A stretch of DNA of 64,000 bases, taken from NCBI GenBank assembly GCA_027627225.1, contig CM051033.1, forward strand, positions 45,904,516 to 45,968,515, written 5' to 3'. Shown piece by piece: positions 41,301-45,960 of the stretch. The position numbers and the translations under genes were made by a program. Positions within the stretch are counted from its first letter, which is position 1. Each line of letters starts with the position of its first letter. The notes beneath the pieces were generated by a model. The model was not told the origin of the DNA and did no database searches. It saw nothing but the letters and a program-made list of their open reading frames with translations. The DNA comes from Congeria kusceri (lineage: Eukaryota; Mollusca; Bivalvia; Myida; Dreissenidae).

Positions 41301-44300
41301 GAAATACGGCCATATGTAATTCGGGCTCCAGTTCATTTTGGACCATTTTTTGATTCTTTTATCAAACTTGGTGCAAAAGAAAAGCCGGATTATCAAGAAT
41401 ATGCATCCGTATTAGAAATGCTTCCAAAAAATGAAGATCTAAATCCACCAGAACTTGAAATTGCATCGAAAGCTATGAAGTTATTTTTTAAATGTGTAGA
41501 TAAACACGAAAAAATTAATCTGCACAACTTGTATCTTCTATGTTCTGACGGAACCATCTGCACTGCTCGTAACTTGGTCATAAATGACAGAACTGAATAT
41601 TTGCTTCGGATTGGAGAGAATGTTAAAAGGTTGTCTTTTGCCGCCGTTAATTTATGGGATATCAGAAATCAATTTTATAAACTACCACAGAACATTCGTC
41701 CATATTTGTTGAGTGAAGTGATCAAAGAAGATATCGATTTCACAGAAATGCGTACTAATTCTGAAGGGCAAGAATCTACCACAATAAAACAACATCTACA
41801 AAGTAACTTGTTTAAAAGTGCGCTTGTTAGATTAGCTCGACATGAAACTTTAATAAATGGCTCAAACTGGGATGAAGAAAAGGAGATCTGTCTGTGCAAA
41901 ACGATTGACAACATACAGGTCGTCCAGGCAACATCAATGTTTACTGTTCTTAACGTGTTTGAACTTGAAAACGGACATAAAGCAACATGTTCAACACCTG
42001 TGGTTGGCTCTAGACAAAGAAAAAGTGTGCATGTGCAAGTAAATAAAGTAAATTCTGAATTTTGCGTTTACTTTAGCACTGAAGAAAAAACATGGTTTGA
42101 TTGTTTCCGATCAGAAGTAGTAAAACTGTTGGAAAATCATGTTGGAAACAAATATAATGAAGTATTAAATCGAATGTTAAATTACAATATCAAACTCAGT
42201 GAACTAATGACTATCCTAAGTGAACAGGGTATTGAGTCATATGAATCAGAGATCTGTAAACACGTTCTGAAAATTGACGTTCCAATTCCAGGTGATTTTG
42301 TTCCTCAAAAATACCATAAATTTTTAGATAATGGGTATGGTATTATTCAAGAGCATGACTTCCAGTTTGTAGCATTACTATTAGATGATCCATGTTTAGA
42401 GGACAGCCGTGATGAAGGTGATAATCAAGATACTTTGCTAACGTACATTTTTGTTCATGTAAAACGTCGAAATCCAGAAACAGTGCACGAGGCACCACTT
42501 TTTCAAGAATATGAAATCGATAGTGGGGATGGAAGTACACGAATGGTCAAAGCCTTTTTATTGTACCGATTTGTTCGTAAAAAAAACGTCACCTATTCAG
42601 AGGAAAGAAGCATGGTTTTGTATGCGCAAAACAACATCGATGGCGATTGCAAGAAGGACAAGGACCCATCGCTCTCTGATATATGCAAGGAAATAAGGCA
42701 GACATTAATGGAATCTCTTAAACTTACAGAGACAGAACGGAGACATGTAATTAAACGTTTAATGTTTAAATGGCATCCTGATAAGAATCCTGATCGTGTG
42801 CAGTTGGCAACCAAGGTGTTTCAGTATATTCGTCAATGTGTACATCATGTGGAACAGGGAAAGAGTATTCCGGAGTTCCGTGATGACGATGAAGATTTTA
42901 CAGATGCGCCCAAAGGTGGATACCCAGATTCCGATAGCCATAAATGGTATGACAGATACTGGCGTGAGCAAAGGAAAAATTACAGTGACGATGATTGGTT
43001 TTTCACACCGCGATCTTCAGGAACATCGACAGGAAGATCATCATACAGGTCGTCGTCCAGTGGGTTTACATCTTCGTCAACTGGTTTTTCGTTCCGACAG
43101 GAAGAAACGCCACCATATCCCTTCCCAGCTGAGGCCAAGCGCTGGCAGCGTCAGGCTCACGCAGATCTGGAGGAGGCAAAGCGGACGTTCGACATCAACG
43201 GCTATTCTAACTGGGTCTGCTATATGGCACATCAGGTGAACTATGTTTGTCGTTAAACAAGTATATGTGTTTATTTGTAATGGGAACAAGATGTGTATTT
43301 GTTGATAATATATACTATATATTTGTTTTTTAAATCATTAAGTCCACAGCTTATTTGAACTATTCATGTATGTATTTTTCTTGTACGTAGGCTGCAGAGA
43401 AATCATTGAAATCTGCATGGTATGCGAAAGATGCCAACAAAGTTGGAAATATAAAAAACAGCCATGAATTGACAAGCATTGCACACGGTAAGCTAAGAGT
43501 ACTATATGTAAAGTTAAATTCTAAACCTACTTTTAAAGGTATAATTTATTCCTTAAACATTTTTGTTTGAAATTATTATACTGTCAACGTAATATCATGT
43601 GCAATGCCTATTTATTTATTATAAAAGCTGGGGTGGGTTCTAATTTCCCATGTTAATACCATAACATGACTGGTTCTGCAGATGTTCCATAGAACATCTT
43701 GTACCTTGTTTTGACTTGCCCTTAACCTTATGTTAATAGTGAAATATAACCTGGCAGAAAGTAAAAATAATGACATATTAATATAAATTATCGCAAGTAT
43801 TATTTATTAAGTGAAGTATGCGGTTTTGCATGAACATGCGAGAAAAATTTCGTGTTGTTTATGCAACAGCGCAACTCATATAACTGTTTGACCTGAATGT
43901 ATTTTTCGATTCTATTGAACTGTCACTGTTGATTAATTGCACGGTTATTGAATACGGTTATTTAGGGCTTAATATACTGTAACACATAAGTTGCAGAAAA
44001 CTGCCCAAGAACATAAAAATAAACTATCTGTTAAATATAAACAAATTTAGCGGGATTCGAAACCGGGTCCTAGTCGTAAGACAAATACGTATACCACTAG
44101 ACCATTAACACGAATGACAGTCATTATCCAACTTTATCACATCAGTAACTGGAATTCTTGAAGTCATTGCCGTAATTTTCACGAATATTGTCGACATAAA
44201 AATAACCGTGTTTGTTGACCGTGAAACTATTCAAAATTGACAGCTCAATATAATACAATAATACTCTAGATTAGTATATTGTTTCGGAAACAATATACCA

Positions 44301-44534
44301 TGTGTCTCTATTTGTTAAATTTACCTTAAAATAATTTCAGGATTAGACGATAACTTGGCGAGCCTTGCACGGCAGATTTGTGCTATAACTGGACACCACA
44401 CGCGCATGCGGTACCCCGAAAAGTTGTGTGGTTCAATTCCTGCTGATGCCTATACATCTGAAGAAGCCTCCAAAGTCATTGCGTTAGCAGGAAAAACAAT
44501 TTATCATGTTCAAAGTCAATTTCTACCTTCGTAG
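2333..44534 (+). CDS. SACS-like: Sacsin-like giant co-chaperone gene (disrupted copy)
   Basis: Coding segments join as 2333-2336, 5741-5853, 6650-6766, 7221-7368, 27705-43235, 43391-43487 and 44341-44534. All junctions are GT-AG with matching phase, and the summed length is divisible by three once the 46-bp insertion is discounted (5,386 codons with stop). Domain order: four sacsin repeats with GHKL/HSP90-like ATPase N-boxes E-x3-N-x2-D-A at residues 40, 1394, 2410 and 3431, a J domain with HPD at 5136, a Ser-rich linker, and HEPN at the C-terminus. That order is diagnostic of sacsin, a cytosolic protein linking Hsp70/J-protein chaperoning to intermediate filaments and mitochondria in vertebrates; its role in invertebrates is poorly known. 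Human sacsin has about 4,579 residues and three repeats. The frame carries three in-frame stops and at least three indels, so as written it cannot give a full-length protein. A recent pseudogene, a null allele or sequence error are all possible. Confidence 0.9.
3010..4330 (+). repeat. Repeat array of about 130-160-bp units, interrupted
   Basis: Units contain CAGACAATTAGTTGAGAAGG-like, GTGCAATCATTATGAAACTT-like and CATAATTGCTCTTA-like blocks (near 3105, 3960, 4095, 4215). The array is split between about 3232 and 3945 by the element described next. Confidence 0.6.
3233..3945 (+). mobile_element. Short non-coding dispersed element with hairpin head
   Basis: It begins with a near-perfect hairpin at 3233-3266 (AGCTCACC...GGTGAGCT enclosing TGAGCAC/GTGCTCA) and ends with AGGTGAGCGACCCAGGGCCA then TTTGGCCCTC. 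The interior holds about 140-bp units with CATGAAACTTGGTCAGAACA. T-rich runs flank both ends, and the host repeat resumes directly after. The same head and tail delimit copies near 7419, 10451 and (inverted) 22249. No protein is encoded, so it must be non-autonomous; class is uncertain. Confidence 0.6.
4334..4378 (+). repeat. Tail fragment of a dispersed repeat
   Basis: GTCAGGCGACACGTCCGATT followed by a TCTAGTT end matches the tails of the longer copies ending near 18985 and 61475. Confidence 0.6.
4525..5735 (+). repeat. Degenerate tandem repeat, about 55-bp unit
   Basis: Units read roughly GACAAGTACATGTATGTTCT then CAATGCCTTAAATTCTCCCC. They occur near 4530-4640 and continuously from about 5130 to 5720, ending at the exon 2 acceptor. 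About 4650-5130 between the two blocks is AT-rich and includes a tRNA-like minus-strand stretch near 4803-4868 (weak). Confidence 0.65.
5741..5853 (+). CDS. Exon 2: N-terminus and start of ATPase domain 1
   Basis: 113 bp after an AG acceptor, ending AAG/gtaagg. It finishes the split Gly2 codon and encodes an acidic N-terminus (DSDSESDAEY) followed by PPVLHQLRRILDEYRNDVQI, the helix that precedes the ATP-binding N-box in sacsin repeats. The exon has only 37 complete codons, so its call rests on homology and phase. There is no ubiquitin-like domain before the repeat, unlike vertebrate sacsin. Confidence 0.85.
5854..6649 (+). other. Intron 2, mostly a dispersed repeat (6034-6530)
   Basis: GTAAGG donor, GGATTTTAG acceptor. 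A repeat starts with TGCCCCTGGCATAAAGTGAT (6034) and a GTCCGTCCGTCC stretch, and ends near 6530 after GGGGCATTTGTGTTTATCGA. A related copy in the same orientation lies at about 49978-50280. No gene is seen. Confidence 0.6.
6650..6766 (+). CDS. Exon 3: N-box of ATPase domain 1
   Basis: 117 bp, 39 whole codons, phase 0 at both ends. It encodes ELVQNADDAGATELKVLY, the GHKL N-box with catalytic-type Glu (residue 40), Asn and Asp-Asp-Ala. The exon ends KKARFRKFFQ before gtattt. It joins directly to exon 2 (QIIK) and exon 4 (APALVFYNNA) with no gap against the family pattern. Confidence 0.9.
6767..7220 (+). other. Intron 3, nothing recognised
   Basis: 454 bp of AT-rich sequence with a GTATTT donor and a TATTATTATAG acceptor. 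I see no repeat family or coding stretch. Confidence 0.6.
7221..7368 (+). CDS. Exon 4: glycine box of ATPase domain 1
   Basis: 148 bp encoding APALVFYNNAEFTEVDW and GKFGLGFKSVFHLT, matching the sacsin nucleotide-binding motifs after the N-box. It ends one base into a codon (ACA-G/gtaagc), completed as GAC (Asp128) by exon 5. The reading is seamless across the 20.3-kb intron (VFHLT then DNPCILSGDRVMF). Confidence 0.9.
7419..8270 (+). mobile_element. Non-coding dispersed element, second copy
   Basis: The head TTAGCTCACCTATGCACAAA with GGGTGAGC, and the tail AGGTGAGCGACCCAGGGTCA, match the element at 3233-3945. Its interior uses a different unit, about 150 bp, with GCTGGATTTCGAAAT and TATGGCTATATTGAAA. 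The family therefore shares ends but swaps interiors. Confidence 0.6.
8271..9425 (+). repeat. Mixed dispersed repeats
   Basis: 8280-8700 holds a repeat opening GGTCCCGAAGGAGGGAGCAT with GTCCGTCCG. From about 8719 a headless copy of the hairpin element follows (TCATGGTGAGCTTTTGTGGT), with three to four GAAACTTGGTCAGAACATTT units to 9420. Confidence 0.6.
9426..10331. other. Repeat-derived DNA, no gene
   Basis: Starts with TGATCTCAAGAACTAGTAAC-like and GGTCCAAGGTCAAGGTCG-like blocks related to other repeats in the intron, then turns into unremarkable AT-rich sequence. Confidence 0.45.
10332..10429 (+). repeat. 24-bp minisatellite, four copies
   Basis: The unit GTTATCAATAAAGACCATGC plus four bases (CGCT, AGCT, TGCT) repeats four times with few mismatches. 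The start of another copy precedes it at about 10312. Confidence 0.85.
10451..11160 (+). mobile_element. Non-coding dispersed element, third copy (no clear tail)
   Basis: The head TAACCTGAGCACAAAGTGCT with CAAGGGTGAGC matches the hairpin family. Units of about 150 bp contain TTGATTCGTTTAGAAACATG-type and CTTGCTGGATTT-type blocks. The usual AGGTGAGCGACCCAGGG tail is missing. Confidence 0.55.
11350..13850 (+). repeat. Tandem repeat, about 170-bp unit, split by an insertion
   Basis: Units contain AGCATAACTTTGTCCAGC, GATGGATTTTCAAATAACTT, GAGACGGAGTGTCGCGCG, ACCAGGTCCCTAGGTCCAAG and GGTCAAGGTCACAATTCA. About six units run from 12830 to 13850. One partial unit lies at 11350-11454 and is cut off at ...GGACCAG. 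Its continuation (GTCCTTAGGTCCAAGGTC) is at 12813, so the DNA between is an insertion. Confidence 0.75.
11445..12817. mobile_element. Non-autonomous TIR DNA transposon
   Basis: Inverted ends of 26 bp: left 11445-11470, with core AGGAGGCCGTTTTATCAAC, and right 12792-12817, core GTTGATAAAACGGCCTCCT. Part of the outer match may come from the host repeat, whose target is itself palindromic (GGACCAGGTCC). The interior is AT-rich with subterminal GGTCGTA/TACGACC words in opposite orientations near both ends. There is no transposase frame. It interrupts a tandem-repeat monomer, which shows that it inserted after that array formed. Confidence 0.7.
13850..14585 (+). repeat. Tandem repeat, about 140-180-bp unit
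   Basis: About five units with CTCAATAACTTGAGAACACA, TTTTAATGAAACTTCATACA, GATACCTTATATTGAGACCT and GGGATTGCATATGGGGTGGG then GGTCAAGGTCACTGTTACTA. The same family returns at 26190-26610. Confidence 0.75.
14586..15860. repeat. AT-rich sequence with inverted TCTTAG words
   Basis: From about 15040 to 15845 TCTTAG/CTAAGA occurs repeatedly in both directions, making several imperfect foldbacks. The end at 15815-15845 is an imperfect inverted match of the sequence at 11157-11190 (GTATTCTGAAACATTCTTAG). Confidence 0.45.
15861..17330. other. AT-rich intronic DNA, nothing recognised
   Basis: No gene or clear repeat structure. A short (AAT)n tract lies near 17034. The word GGAAATAATTGACACAAAAG at 16538-16557 is the inverse of a segment duplicated near 21184. 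Confidence 0.45.
17335..18370 (+). repeat. CCATATGGG-rich tandem repeat, about 250-290-bp unit
   Basis: Words such as GGGACCCATATGGGCTTGCT recur. Longer units are recognisable from ACCCATATGGGTTTGCTTGA near 17443, CCCATATGGGTTTGCTTGAC near 17689 and CCATATGGGTTTGATTGACT near 17982. Because the unit is full of the palindrome CCATATGG, open frames appear on both strands; they are repeat artefacts. Confidence 0.75.
18412..18990 (+). repeat. Dispersed repeat with about 155-bp internal units, copy 1
   Basis: Head TCGCCTGACTATAGG...TTACTTATGTCGGCGGCGG, two units with CATAACTCTAAGACTATGAA, AAGCTATCAACTTGAAACTT, GGTAGATAGATCTCATTGAG and AACCGTTACTCTGCACCTCA, and a tail GTCAGGTGACACATCCGACT then CTAGTT. 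The head and tail share an inverted core (TCGCCTGAC/GTCAGGTGA). Confidence 0.7.
18991..20535 (+). repeat. Further dispersed repeats with tandem units
   Basis: 18990-19700 contains repeats with CAAGATCTCAGGAACTAATA and CATCCCTACCTAGAAGACAT-like blocks. From 19735 (GTCCGTCCGTCCGTCC) to about 20530, four units of about 165 bp have TTTCTTGTCCGGAGTATTTC, GCAACTACTGGCC and AAGCTTCATTGCCAAGAGGA blocks. No gene is supported. Confidence 0.65.
21182..21347 (+). repeat. Two-copy tandem duplication, 81-85 bp
   Basis: TTTGTGTCAATTATTTCCTT through AATAACATATGCATCA occurs at 21182-21262 and again at 21263-21347. The second copy has a 4-base insert (CTAC) and a few changes, so the duplication is recent. Confidence 0.85.
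22249..23257 (-). mobile_element. Non-coding dispersed element, inverted copy
   Basis: Read on the minus strand it has the family head (AGCGCACCTGAACACAAACT with AAGGGTGAGCTATT) and the tail TAGGTGAGCGACCCAGGGCC then ACTTTGGCCCTC. About five 150-bp units lie inside. It contains the 40-bp minisatellite listed next. Confidence 0.65.
22397..22516 (+). repeat. 40-bp minisatellite, three copies
   Basis: AAATAACGTGAAGGAACGTG plus GTGGATTAAAGTCACCCATT is repeated three times; only one base differs, in the third copy. Confidence 0.9.
23668..23732 (+). repeat. tRNA-derived SINE-like fragment
   Basis: TGGTCGAATGGTGTGCACTG (A-box-like) and CCGGGTTCGAATCTGG (B-box) lie about 40 bp apart, as in polymerase III promoters of tRNA-derived SINEs. 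A full tRNA cloverleaf is not convincing. Confidence 0.45.
24641..25615 (+). repeat. Dispersed repeat with GTCAGTCG run and about 165-bp units
   Basis: Opens GCCCCCTTCGAAGAAGTGGG, then a GGTCGGTCAGTCAGTCGGTC microsatellite (24688-24755). About four units follow with ACCATTTTGTTTCCGCACGA, TCTAGAGAACGCTTTGACCT and GTCAACAGGTCAAAGGTCAA then GGTCACAGGGGCTTGTAACA. Open frames inside are short and repeat-driven. Confidence 0.7.
25798..25814 (+). repeat. G17 homopolymer in a repeat tail
   Basis: Seventeen consecutive Gs are followed by CAAACACGTTTTACAAACAT. The flank matches the tail of the repeat at 737-775 (GGGGGCATATATGTTTTACA), so the run is an expansion of that tail's G5. Confidence 0.8.
26190..26610 (+). 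repeat. Second copy of the 13850-14585 repeat family
   Basis: Three units with AATAACTCAAGAACAAATTG, TGTAATGAAACTTCATACAT and GAGACCTCGCTTGGGATTGC. Long minus-strand open frames here (26313-26666) arise from the units. Confidence 0.65.
27311..27360 (+). repeat. Tail fragment of hairpin-headed element
   Basis: TGAGCGACCCAGCCATGTTG then GCCCTCTTGTTT, matching the tail of the elements ending at 3945 and 8270. Confidence 0.55.
27459..27647 (+). repeat. 89-bp direct duplication next to exon 5
   Basis: GAGCCTTCTATTTTAACGGA through CATTCATCTCTTCCTG occurs at 27459-27547 and 27559-27647 (offset 100 bp, one mismatch). The second copy ends 57 bp before the exon 5 start. Confidence 0.9.
27705..31400 (+). 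other. Sacsin repeat 1 (remainder)
   Basis: Continues ATPase domain 1 from exons 2-4: DNPCILSGDRVMFIDSHQ, then GTLFWFPLRQCPSRLSE and, near 28480, VFVYQPLPQESSAVTGLPVH and HVNAFFVISQNRRHIRW. These correspond to the GTLFRLPLR, PLP and NAQFSVTSDRRH landmarks of the other repeats. The non-ATPase part runs to about residue 1360 and ends SARQLMLSDADAFEEWGQ. The catalytic-type Glu is intact (exon 3). The A9 frameshift falls inside this domain near residue 289. Confidence 0.8.
27705..43235 (+). CDS. Exon 5: giant exon with most of the sacsin-like protein
   Basis: It starts after TTTTGCAG completing Asp128 and ends CATCAG/gtgaac after Gln5289. Its 15,531 bp carry the rest of repeat 1, repeats 2-4 and the J domain and open the HEPN domain. 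A single giant exon is also typical of vertebrate SACS. The frame is open and family-like except at: A9 run 28188-28196 (one base too many), TAA 31503, TAG 35295, a 46-bp insertion 35738-35783, TGA 36583, and one base missing near 40880. Codon homology runs through every stop without a gap, so these are not hidden introns. Beyond 43235 the frame continues 21 bp to a stop inside the intron. Confidence 0.88.
28188..28196 (+). other. Frameshift at A9 homopolymer
   Basis: Upstream the frame reads ...IDNYDGNLVGQKK, downstream ...ELLRELEAVGRTIPDHTK one base later. Eight As instead of nine would restore a continuous frame. It is a typical homopolymer error or a simple slippage mutation. Confidence 0.85.
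31400..34440 (+). other. Sacsin repeat 2 with ATPase domain 2
   Basis: Starts EEWGQEEPLTRRIHVLLEEG. The N-box reads stop-LLQNADDAGA: the Glu codon (GAA in the other repeats) is TAA at 31503-31505. The glycine box is GKSGLGFCAVYNLTD, with Ser where repeats 1 and 3 have Phe. GTLFRLPLR and QFSVTSDRRHF follow (near 31990 and 32610). It is closely similar to repeat 3 and far from repeats 1 and 4. Confidence 0.82.
31503..31505 (+). other. In-frame TAA at the catalytic Glu codon of ATPase 2
   Basis: The sequence reads GFSIAK, stop, LLQNADDAGATKV. The matching position is GAA (Glu) in repeats 1, 3 and 4, so a single G-to-T change explains it. The same frame continues for 3.8 kb on the far side. Confidence 0.92.
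35295..35297 (+). other. In-frame TAG stop in repeat 3
   Basis: It interrupts NRPIMIES-stop-YRKKNGTLALEP, a stretch that aligns without gap to repeat 2 (VCTAFEKKKTSSLATHPLKC). The frame is the same on both sides. Confidence 0.9.
35738..35783 (+). other. 46-bp A-rich insertion causing a frameshift
   Basis: TAAATGGAA occurs at 35729-35737 and again at 35775-35783; removing one copy with the 37 bases between joins ...KSENKWN and DCIMSDVVVEALLQ as in repeat 2 (SDWNECLMSDVIVEALL). The inserted bases are runs of AAATA and AAGTA, like a local slippage expansion of the nearby GAAGTAAAT. Confidence 0.9.
36583..36585 (+). other. In-frame TGA stop in repeat 3
   Basis: It lies between IKTTHC and MSKAVHETLQNCAF. 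Alignment to repeat 2 puts Leu at this place, so TTA-to-TGA is a simple explanation. The frame is open on both sides. Confidence 0.88.
37570..42200 (+). other. Sacsin repeat 4 with ATPase domain 4 and C-terminal region
   Basis: QQEQLITRIQRLIKGFSLGV leads to N-box ELLQNADDAGASEI (Glu3431 at 37660), glycine box GKYGVGFNAVYSITD (37876), GTMFRLPLRSR (38110) and FLPLPLKSGLPVYVHGYF (38640). It is more like the last repeat of other sacsins than repeats 2 and 3, and continues into a long non-ATPase region. Its ATP-binding motifs are intact. The -1 frameshift near 40880 falls in this part. Confidence 0.75.
40876..41010 (+). other. Cluster of frame slips
   Basis: Near 40880 the frame changes from ...GLSNILLVK to EFQKLLPQHKATGLVSLSDC, explained by one missing base (GTGAAGAATTT for GTGAAGGAATTT). 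That second frame stays open to 43256. Between about 40955 and 41005, however, a third frame reads DIDLLDNVLYIPWGTVI, which looks more protein-like than LICWTTCCIFPGELSS, so two compensating slips may lie here. Confidence 0.65.
42650..42875 (+). other. J (DnaJ) domain
   Basis: LSDICKEIRQTLMESLKLTE, then RRHVIKRLMFKWHPDKNPDR with HPD at 42774-42782 (H5136), then ATKVFQYIRQCVHHVEQG. The HPD tripeptide is what stimulates Hsp70 ATPase activity, and sacsin's J domain sits at this place before HEPN. Confidence 0.9.
43000..43110 (+). other. Ser-rich linker between J and HEPN domains
   Basis: TPRSSGTSTGRSSYRSSSSG and further Ser/Thr/Gly residues, probably disordered, precede PPYPFPAEAKRWQRQAHADL. 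Confidence 0.8.
43391..43487 (+). CDS. Exon 6: HEPN domain, middle
   Basis: 97 bp after TTGTACGTAG; encodes AAEKSLKSAWYAKDANKVGN and NSHELTSIAH, ending CAC-G/gtaagc. The 155-bp intron before it (gtgaac...gtag) is short. The join MAHQ-AAEKSLK is the standard HEPN sequence. Confidence 0.88.
43488..44340 (+). other. Intron 6
   Basis: GTAAGC donor and ATAATTTCAG acceptor. AT-rich, with one minus-strand tRNA-like fragment at 44047-44106. Otherwise I see nothing. Confidence 0.7.
44047..44106 (-). repeat. tRNA-derived SINE-like fragment
   Basis: On the minus strand, ATGGTCTAGTGGTATACG (A-box-like) is followed by GACCCGGTTTCGAATCCCGC (B-box-like with one extra T). The arms resemble a tRNA, but the extra base and poor stems argue against a working gene. 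Confidence 0.5.
44341..44534 (+). CDS. Exon 7: end of HEPN domain and stop
   Basis: 194 bp completing Gly5322 and encoding LDDNLASLARQICAITGHHT, RMRYPEKLCGSIPADAYTSE and ending VQSQFLPS with TAG at 44532-44534. The RYP...IP.D.Y motif is characteristic of sacsin-type HEPN. Confidence 0.88.
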
Positions 44535-45390
44535 ACAAAGATGAAAATATCGCGAAATTTTGACTGAAGTGACAATATAAAAATGTACAATTAAAAAGGT
44601 ATTCATTAAAAGGGATAACAGTTAGATATACACGTTCTAAACTATGTTGATGCCTTTCAAATACGAAATCGCACATATTTATTTGATTTGAAAAGTTACT
44701 ATGAATGGCTGCACATATCCTTTGCTGCTTATTGTTGTTTAATATTTGTTGTACATATCGTTAGACTTCGTGCAAAGTGTTCTCTGAACGACTTTATATA
44801 TAGCAGTTATTCCATGAGCACTGCATGTAGTTTTGATGTTGACACCCCATACGTTTCACAAACTAAAGTGTTATTTCATTGTTAGGTTAGCAAGTTTGAT
44901 ATTGTATGATGCCTGTTGTAATGCGTACAATTTTAAGCTTCATGTTAATACCGTTATATGGTTGCATGGTAAACTATGTTGCAGTAGGATACCCAACGTT
45001 GATTTATATTGTTATATGTTGTCCCATGTTAATTAGCTAGTGTATTTCAAATGTAAATAATGATACTTATTATTCATATAAACGTTTTCATTAAGATACA
45101 TATTCAAACAAAATGAATCAGTTAATACATTTTGATTATATCTATGCCCAAGTGGTAAATAAAGCTACTCGTGATCAATTCGTTTTGCTTCTGAAGATCG
45201 GATATTGGTACAGATGTAATTTGATGTAAAAAGGTTTTTATGATGAATACTTTTATTTAATTGCCTTTGTAAATAATGTGTTTTTGCAGTATGAGAAGGG
45301 CTATTGAGTTCTCACGAGATTTGTGAATATGACTGATTTTCAGTGTAATTAAAGATGTTTCATGACTTTTTTTGGAGATCCGTGTTAACA
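44535..45390 (+). other. Probable 3' UTR and downstream DNA
   Basis: AT-rich. A polyadenylation hexamer AATAAA lies at 45158-45163, 624 bp after the stop, and is the first clear candidate; others occur further on. The true 3' end cannot be fixed from sequence. Confidence 0.45.
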
Positions 45391-45960
45391 TTGTTATAGA
45401 AATGCACATGTAAATACTGAGTTTGGAGATCCACATGAATAGCTGTTATAGGACTGCACATGTAAATAATGATTTTGAATCCATTTGAATGCTATAATAT
45501 GATTGCAAATGTAAATAATGATTTTGAAAATCCATATAAATAATGTTATAAGATTGCACATGTTAATAATGATTTTGATAATCCATATAAATAATGTTAT
45601 AGTATTGCACATGCAAATAATGATTTTGGAGATCCTTATAAATAATGTAACATGATTGCACGTGTAAATAATGATTAAGGTGGTCCATATGACTAATGTT
45701 TTTGAGGGGAGCCATATGCATCGTTTTTATAGGAATGTAAATAATGATTGTCAATATGCGTATAAATAATGTTACCAGATTCAAAATGTAACACAAATGA
45801 TTTTTTTGGATCTATATAAATGGTGTTTGCGAATCCAAATGCAAAAGTGGGACATTCATATAAAAAGCAAATGCAAATAATATTTTTGTAGATCCATTGT
45901 AGGATATTGTAGGATTGCCAATGTATATAATGATTGTGTATATAGTTTGGAATATCATTT
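45390..45960 (+). repeat. Degenerate tandem repeat, about 60-70-bp unit
   Basis: Units approximate GATCCATATAAATAATGTTA then TAGGATTGCACATGTAAATA and ATGATTTTGGA. About eight to nine copies, worse towards the right. Confidence 0.75.

Larger units (their letters stand above)
43115..44534 (+). other. HEPN domain (three exons)
   Basis: AKRWQRQAHADLEEAKRTF and YSNWVCYMAHQ (exon 5), AAEKSLKSAWYAKDANK (exon 6), and TRMRYPEKLCGSIPADAY with EEASKVIALAGKTIYHV (exon 7). This is the C-terminal HEPN fold of sacsin, which in the human protein dimerises and binds nucleotides. The introns fall within the domain. Confidence 0.87.

Noticed and set aside
44047..44106. Functional tRNA gene on the minus strand
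   Set aside because: The T-arm has an extra base and the stems do not close well; it fits a tRNA-derived repeat better.
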